Notes under the pieces: generated by a model | Database searches by the model: none | What the model saw: only the letters and a program-made list of their open reading frames with translations | Told to the model about the DNA's origin: nothing | Program-made: the position numbers and the translations under genes | Shown: positions 6,425 through 10,112 of the stretch, one piece after another | How positions within the stretch are numbered: the first letter of the stretch is position 1 | How the letters are laid out: each line of letters opens with the position of its first letter | From: an uncultured Eubacterium sp. | GTDB lineage: Bacteria; Bacillota; Clostridia; Lachnospirales; Lachnospiraceae | DNA: 10,112 nt | NCBI GenBank assembly: GCA_937915825.1 | Contig: CALGGT010000008.1 | Span: forward strand, 1 to 10,112 | Direction: 5' to 3'

Positions 6425-7777
6425 TTAGTTTTTAAAGGAATGAATGGGTGCGGGAATTCTTCCTTTCCGGTTTACAAAATCCCCACAGCCAAAGGAATTC
6501 ACCGCCATAACCGGGGCGTATCCCAACAAACCACCGAATTCAACCATATCCCCCACTTGTTTCCCCATAGCCGGGATCAAACGAACGGCGGTTGTTTTCT
6601 GGTTTACCATTCCAATGGCCATCTCATCGGCGATGATACCGGCAATGGTTTCCTCCGATGTATCACCGGGAATGGCGATCATATCCAGGCCAACCGAACA
6701 TACGCAGGTCATCGCCTCTAATTTTTCTAAGCTAAGGGCTCCGGTCTCCGCGGCATCGATCATGCCCCGGTCTTCACTGACCGGAATAAAGGCGCCGCTT
6801 AATCCGCCAACTGCCGATGACGCCATCACGCCACCCTTCTTCACCTGATCATTTAACATGGCAAGAGCCGCCGTGGTTCCCGGCGCCCCTGCTTTTTCCA
6901 ATCCCAATTCGTGGAAAATATCCGCGATGCTGTCTCCCACAGCTGGAGTTGGTGCCAGCGACAAGTCAATGATCCCAAAGGGGACGCCCAGTCGTTTCGA
7001 CGCCTCATGGGCCACCAGCTGTCCCACCCGTGTTATTTGAAAAGCGGTTTTCTTAATGGTCTCACAAACCACACTGAAATCTTGATCCTTCACCTGACCA
7101 ATGGCGTTCTTGACCACACCGGGACCACTGACGCCTACGTTGATCACCATATCCCCCTCCGTTACCCCGTGAAAGGCTCCGGCCATAAAGGGATTGTCGT
7201 CCGGCGCATTACAGAATACCACCAGTTTTGCCGGCGCGATGGCGGATTTTACCGCGGCTTCCTTTACGATGTGTCCCATTAGACGAACGGCTTCCATGTC
7301 AATGCCGGTTTTGGTGGAACCTACATTGACCGAAGAACAGATCTGTTCCGTGGCGGCTAAGGCCTCCGGAATGGAGCGGATGAGCCACTCGTCGGACTTG
7401 GTCATTTTCTTGGAAACCAGCGCGCTGTAGCCACCGATGAAGTTCACGCCTACCTCCGATGCCGCTTTGTCCAATGTTTGGGCGATCTTTACATAATCTT
7501 CCGGGCTCTTGCAGGCGCTTCCTCCTATCAATGAAATAGGAGTGACAGAAATCCTCTTATTTACAATGGGAATCCCATACTCCATACTGATCTCATCTCC
7601 CACTTTCACCAAATCTCTGGCGGCCGTGGTGATCTTCTGATATATATTTTCGCATAACCGGTCCACATCCGGATCGATCACATCCAACAAACTGATCCCT
7701 AACGTAATGGTTCGTACGTCCAGATTCTCCTTCTGGATCATTTTGTTGGTTTCAATCACTTCGTGTATATTTATCAT
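6425..7777 (-). CDS. PFL family protein (UPF0210/DUF711)
   Basis: 450 residues, the standard length of the UPF0210/DUF711 family. Recognisable conserved stretches are TCVCSVGLDMIAIPGDT (357-373, two cysteines at 358 and 360), NQKTTAVRLIP (about 392-402), VEFGGLLG and the very C-terminal GRIPAPIHS. The family is called PFL because its fold resembles pyruvate formate-lyase. I see no RVxGY-type glycyl-radical motif near the C-terminus, so glycyl-radical chemistry is not supported. Family function is unknown. There is no signal peptide, and it is presumably cytoplasmic. The start is ATG with AAAGGAG upstream. It follows the ACT-domain gene by 27 bases; the two families are commonly adjacent in Firmicutes, which suggests a ligand-sensing ACT partner. 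An extra cysteine lies at GCGD (430-433) near the end. Confidence 0.95.
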   Translation of the reverse strand: MINIHEVIETNKMIQKENLDVRTITLGISLLDVIDPDVDRLCENIYQKITTAARDLVKVGDEISMEYGIPIVNKRISVTPISLIGGSACKSPEDYVKIAQTLDKAASEVGVNFIGGYSALVSKKMTKSDEWLIRSIPEALAATEQICSSVNVGSTKTGIDMEAVRLMGHIVKEAAVKSAIAPAKLVVFCNAPDDNPFMAGAFHGVTEGDMVINVGVSGPGVVKNAIGQVKDQDFSVVCETIKKTAFQITRVGQLVAHEASKRLGVPFGIIDLSLAPTPAVGDSIADIFHELGLEKAGAPGTTAALAMLNDQVKKGGVMASSAVGGLSGAFIPVSEDRGMIDAAETGALSLEKLEAMTCVCSVGLDMIAIPGDTSEETIAGIIADEMAIGMVNQKTTAVRLIPAMGKQVGDMVEFGGLLGYAPVMAVNSFGCGDFVNRKGRIPAPIHSFKN

Positions 7778-7804
7778 GGTACTCTCCTTTATCCTGACGA
7801 CTTC

Positions 7805-8077
7805 CTACAAACGATGCATCATATCAAAAATCTCTTCTCTTTGAACATGGATCACACAAGAGATCTCCTGACCGATTTTTTCCAGATCCTCGGAAATCTC
7901 TGTAAATCGCTTCTCCGTCTGATCTCCGTCCACCACCATCATCATATGGAAAAATCCATCCACAATGGTCTGGGAAATGTCCAGAATGTTGATCTGATTC
8001 TCGGATAAATACGTACAAACCTTGGCGATAATTCCTACACTGTCTTTCCCTACTACGGTAATCACTGTCTTCTTCAT
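7805..8077 (-). CDS. ACT domain-containing protein (UPF0237)
   Basis: 90 residues forming a single ACT domain, a small fold that usually binds amino acids and regulates a partner enzyme. The start ITVVGKDSVGIIAKVCTYL carries the family pattern G.D.VGI.a.v, followed by the helix and ILDISQTIVDGFFHMMMVVD strand segment. Length equals the usual UPF0237 length (about 90). No other domain is attached, so regulation must be in trans, as a dimer or with another protein. The obvious candidate is the PFL-family product encoded 27 bases downstream. AAGGAAGG lies upstream of the ATG. It starts 50 bases after the metallo-hydrolase gene stop. No ligand can be assigned from sequence. Confidence 0.93.
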   Translation of the reverse strand: MKKTVITVVGKDSVGIIAKVCTYLSENQINILDISQTIVDGFFHMMMVVDGDQTEKRFTEISEDLEKIGQEISCVIHVQREEIFDMMHRL

Positions 8078-8127
8078 TCACTTACCCTTCCTTTATTTTA
8101 AAATCTTCAAAATCCCTGCCTGTTTTC

Positions 8128-8928
8128 TTACACGACCAGAACCTCGGTCGGTTCCTTTCGATGGGCCACCTGTAAGGACACATGACCTTCGTTCCAAACA
8201 TCCATATCCCGTTCCAACTCCTGTTTGACCGTTTCAAACGCAAGCTCCGGGAAATTGTTCTGAAGGCTTAAATGCCCCAGCATGACCTTTTTACACTTCT
8301 TATGGATCAGCCGGCGGATCAGATTCCCGGATGTTTCATTGGATAAATGTCCCAACTCGCTTAAAATGCGCATCTTTAGCATATACGGATAGGGTCCTAC
8401 CTGCAGCATCTTCTCATCGTAATTGGCTTCCACCAGCGCTCCATCACAGTCTTCTAAATGACTACACGTGTAGTCTGAGTATCGCCCCATGTCCGTGGCC
8501 ACCGCCACTTTCTTCTTCCCGTCGGATATGGTAAAACACACCGGTTCCGCCGCATCATGAGAAATGGCAAAGGGCATAACTTCCAAGCTTCCGATCTGAA
8601 CCGGGTGATCTTCCCGGATCACGTGGAACATATCCCGATCCAGCTTTCCGCACATTTCCTCCCTAAAAATCGCAGCAATGGTGCCTTCCGTGGCATAAAC
8701 CGGTCTTCCATATGTACGCAGGAAGGGGCCCAGTCCCTGAACATGATCTCTATGTTCATGGGTCAGGCAGATCGCCTTTACTCCCTCAACCGGTATGCTT
8801 TCCTTATTCAGTCCTTCCAGTATTTTCTTCTTACTGATTCCGGCATCAATTAAGATTCCTTCTTCTTTTCCATCTCCCACATAGATACTGTTTCCGCTAC
8901 TACCGCTGGCAATGCTGTATAAGTGCAT
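8128..8928 (-). CDS. yycJ: MBL-fold metallo-hydrolase, YycJ/WalJ-like
   Basis: 266-residue metallo-beta-lactamase-fold hydrolase. Motifs: start MHLYSIASGSSGNS, LIDAG with D28, the metal site THEHRDH (H57, H59, D61, H62), SHDA with H124, ATDMG with D146, GHLSN with H194, and LGHLS with H219. This is the complete di-metal set of the YycJ (COG1235) branch. B. subtilis YycJ/WalJ has been described as a DNA-acting exonuclease-like protein linked to the walRK locus; no walRK genes are present here. Start: the reading frame stays open 28 codons further (to 9012). I chose 8928 because the family N-terminus begins there, AGGTGG lies just upstream, and a good promoter lies inside the would-be extension. 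A perfect 16-base palindrome (8460-8475) lies within the gene. The symbol is by family only. Confidence 0.92.
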   Translation of the reverse strand: MHLYSIASGSSGNSIYVGDGKEEGILIDAGISKKKILEGLNKESIPVEGVKAICLTHEHRDHVQGLGPFLRTYGRPVYATEGTIAAIFREEMCGKLDRDMFHVIREDHPVQIGSLEVMPFAISHDAAEPVCFTISDGKKKVAVATDMGRYSDYTCSHLEDCDGALVEANYDEKMLQVGPYPYMLKMRILSELGHLSNETSGNLIRRLIHKKCKKVMLGHLSLQNNFPELAFETVKQELERDMDVWNEGHVSLQVAHRKEPTEVLVV

Positions 8929-8953
8929 TTCACCACCTGACTTTCCGTTAAGA

Positions 8954-8982
8954 ATTTTACCATACTTAGGAATAAATGGCAA
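8954..8982 (-). promoter_or_regulatory. Sigma-A-type promoter of the yycJ-like gene
   Basis: On the minus strand, -35 TTGCCA (8977-8982), a 17-base spacer and -10 TAAAAT (8954-8959) fit the housekeeping consensus with one mismatch each. TG followed by one base precedes the -10 (extended -10). Transcription would start near 8947, giving a leader of about 19 bases that includes the AGGTGG ribosome site of the gene starting at 8928. It may drive the ACT, PFL and ABC genes as well, since no terminator was found after it. Confidence 0.75.
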
Positions 8983-8985
8983 GTT

Positions 8986-8999
8986 TTTCACGGTTGAAA
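8986..8999. promoter_or_regulatory. Small inverted repeat directly upstream of the yycJ promoter
   Basis: TTTCA-CGGT-TGAAA: 5-base arms with a 4-base spacer, 3 bases upstream of the -35 element. It could be an activator or repressor site, or a weak hairpin at the end of the aroE message. With arms this short it may be chance. Confidence 0.25.
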
Positions 9000-9008
9000 C
9001 AGGGGAGA

Positions 9009-9779
9009 TCACCCGTTTTCCAACATTTTCTTTATCTTCTCATAAATGGGAGGGATCTTTTCTTCTGAAATTTCCACATCCAAAAAGATCTCCACGGCAT
9101 AGAGTGCCTGGGCTACGAGCATTTCCAAACCGGTCACGCCGATAAGTCCCATGGACTTCGCCTGGGCGGTCAGCGCGGTTTCAATGGGATTATAGATAAC
9201 ATCCAGCACAGCCTCAAGCTTTGTAAAAGGCGTCAGATCCAGAGGCGACGCTTCCACGTTGGGATACATCCCCACCGGGCTGGTATTGATGATCACTTCT
9301 GCATCCGTATGGTTGTTCAAACACGCTTCATAGGAAATGGATTCATCCGAAGCAACCACATCGACGATCACACGTTCTCGTACGTCACGGCTGTTAACCA
9401 CCGCCTTAATGGCCTGAGCCGCGCCTCCGTTGCCAAGGATCACCACTTTCTTCCCTTCTAACTGGATCGCATGCTTGCGCAGCATATAATCAAATCCCAG
9501 ATAATCCGTATTGTAGCCTTTTAATGTTCCATCCCGGTTTACAATGGTATTCACCGCGTTGATCTCTTTGGCGTGTTCGTCCATTTCATCCAGGTAAGGG
9601 ATCACCTTTTGCTTATAGGGAATGGTGACATTGATCGCCAGGAATTCCTTCTTCTCCATAAACGGTGAAAATTCCTCTTCCTCCAGGGGATGAATCTCAT
9701 ACGTATAATCCGCCAAACTTTCGTGAATGGGCTTTGAATAGCTGTGCCCCAAAGGATTTCCAATTAAACCATATTCCAT
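9009..9779 (-). CDS. aroE: Shikimate dehydrogenase
   Basis: 256-residue cytoplasmic enzyme that reduces 3-dehydroshikimate to shikimate in the aromatic amino acid (chorismate) pathway. Substrate side: GHSYSKPIH (S13, S15), NVTIPYK with catalytic K56, AVNT with N77, and NTDYLGF with catalytic D92. Nucleotide side: GNGGAAQA (116-123), then INTSPVGMYP (164-173), DVIYNP (193-198) and GLEMLVAQ (217-224). All shikimate-pocket residues are present. The usual basic (N/S)R(T/S) motif after the second Rossmann strand, which grips the NADP phosphate, is not visible; that position reads VDVVASDES (139-147). The start at 9779 has AAAAGAGG 7 bases upstream and the family N-terminus (YGLIGNPLGHS). A longer frame to 9842 would overlap coaE and adds only a lysine-rich stretch. 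It begins 20 bases after the coaE stop. Confidence 0.96.
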   Translation of the reverse strand: MEYGLIGNPLGHSYSKPIHESLADYTYEIHPLEEEEFSPFMEKKEFLAINVTIPYKQKVIPYLDEMDEHAKEINAVNTIVNRDGTLKGYNTDYLGFDYMLRKHAIQLEGKKVVILGNGGAAQAIKAVVNSRDVRERVIVDVVASDESISYEACLNNHTDAEVIINTSPVGMYPNVEASPLDLTPFTKLEAVLDVIYNPIETALTAQAKSMGLIGVTGLEMLVAQALYAVEIFLDVEISEEKIPPIYEKIKKMLENG

Positions 9780-9786
9780 GATCAAA

Positions 9787-9794
9787 CCTCTTTT
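9787..9794 (-). promoter_or_regulatory. Ribosome binding site deciding the aroE start
   Basis: AAAAGAGG on the minus strand, 7 bases before ATG at 9777-9779. The upstream in-frame ATG codons (9803 and 9842) lack a comparable site, and 9842 lies inside coaE, so 9779 is chosen. Confidence 0.7.
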
Positions 9795-9799
9795 CTTTC

Positions 9800-10112
9800 T
9801 CATTTTTTTGTTCGTTTTAACTGTTTTCTCGCCTTCTCCCACAATTCCGGAACGGTTCCGTTATTCTCCAGGACCACATCCGACCGGGTCGCCAGTTCCT
9901 CCGGATCCTTCTGATTCTTCATAAAGGCCAACGCTTTCTCTCTTGTGTAGCCGCGATTCTCCATTAAACGCTTGATCCTTGTGTCAAGGTCCGCCGTTAC
10001 GCACCAGATCTCATCGCAATATTTTCCGCAATCCGCTTCAAACAATAACGCCGTTTCAAATACAAAGAGCTCCTCCTTACCAGTGCTCTCCGCTTTCTTT
10101 CGGATCTGACCG
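9800..10112 (-). CDS. coaE: Dephospho-CoA kinase, N-terminus cut off by window edge
   Basis: Last step of coenzyme A synthesis: phosphorylates the ribose 3'-OH of dephospho-CoA, in the cytoplasm. 103 codons are visible, about the C-terminal half; the P-loop lies outside to the right. The frame continues open past a TTG codon at 10045 to the edge, so this is a truncation by the window and not a short gene. Diagnostic pieces are FETALLFEA (family V.DvPLLFE), DEIWCVTADLDTRIKRLMEN (nucleoside-binding strand and helix), NRGYTREKALAFMKNQ (lid region), RSDVVLENNGT (family RADVVIDN.G) and a basic end. ALLFEA has ET where many relatives have DVP/DIP, a mild variation. The stop lies 20 bases before aroE. 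No terminator is visible between them, so coaE and aroE probably share a transcript. Confidence 0.95.
   Translation of the reverse strand, partial: GQIRKKAESTGKEELFVFETALLFEADCGKYCDEIWCVTADLDTRIKRLMENRGYTREKALAFMKNQKDPEELATRSDVVLENNGTVPELWEKARKQLKRTKK

Noticed and set aside
6425..7777. PFL-family protein as a real glycyl-radical enzyme
   Set aside because: No glycyl-radical RVxGY-type motif near the C-terminus and no activase gene in the window; the name reflects fold similarity only.
7824..8081. 85-codon minus-strand frame overlapping the ACT gene
   Set aside because: It is the other frame of the ACT gene, with no recognisable domain; the 90-codon frame carries the ACT motifs.
8929..9012. 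N-terminal extension of the yycJ-like protein by 28 codons
   Set aside because: The extension covers a good promoter, matches no family N-terminus and has no ribosome site; the ATG at 8928 has one.
9003..9014. GGGAGATCACCC palindrome at the aroE stop codon as a terminator
   Set aside because: Short, mismatched, no loop and no T-tract in the direction of transcription of aroE.

Overview
The window is a compact block of ten genes, all read on the minus strand. It most likely comes from a low-to-moderate GC member of the Clostridia, Lachnospiraceae-like. This rests on strong AGGAGG-type ribosome binding sites, GTG starts, short intergenic gaps, and protein families typical of anaerobic Firmicutes (a PFL-family/UPF0210 protein beside a UPF0237 ACT protein, a YycJ-type metallo-hydrolase, and a GldA/F/G-like ABC cassette with a DUF4340 protein). 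The taxon is inferred from gene content and style, not from a marker gene. No RNA gene, CRISPR array, insertion sequence, phage gene or gap over 300 bases was seen.

In transcription order (right to left): the C-terminal part of coaE (dephospho-CoA kinase) enters from the right edge. It is followed 20 bases later by aroE (shikimate dehydrogenase). An 80-base gap then carries a good sigma-A-type promoter (-35 TTGCCA, 17-base spacer, -10 TAAAAT with an upstream TG) that fires into the yycJ-like metallo-beta-lactamase-fold gene. Next come the small ACT-domain gene and the 450-residue PFL-family gene, a conserved pair of unknown function.

After only 45 bases comes a four-gene cassette. It encodes an ABC ATPase with an unusual acidic C-terminal tail, an ABC-2/GldF-type permease whose start codon abuts the ATPase stop codon, a GldG-like membrane-anchored auxiliary protein, and a membrane-anchored DUF4340 protein containing two copies of the same motif set. 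These four probably form one membrane complex. Related ABC genes are needed for gliding in Flavobacterium, but no gliding machinery is visible here, so the substrate and role are unknown.

The block ends with cysS (cysteinyl-tRNA synthetase, GTG start), which runs off the left edge. It lies behind a 112-base spacer rich in short repeats and potential hairpins. No convincing intrinsic terminator was found anywhere, so read-through from the yycJ promoter across the ACT, PFL and ABC genes is plausible.

The points most worth a second look are the Gld-like cassette, the acidic ATPase tail, the ACT/PFL pair, an AroE cofactor pocket lacking the usual NADP-binding arginine motif, the structured spacer before cysS, and two perfect 16-base palindromes inside genes that share CTAC-N4-GTAG.
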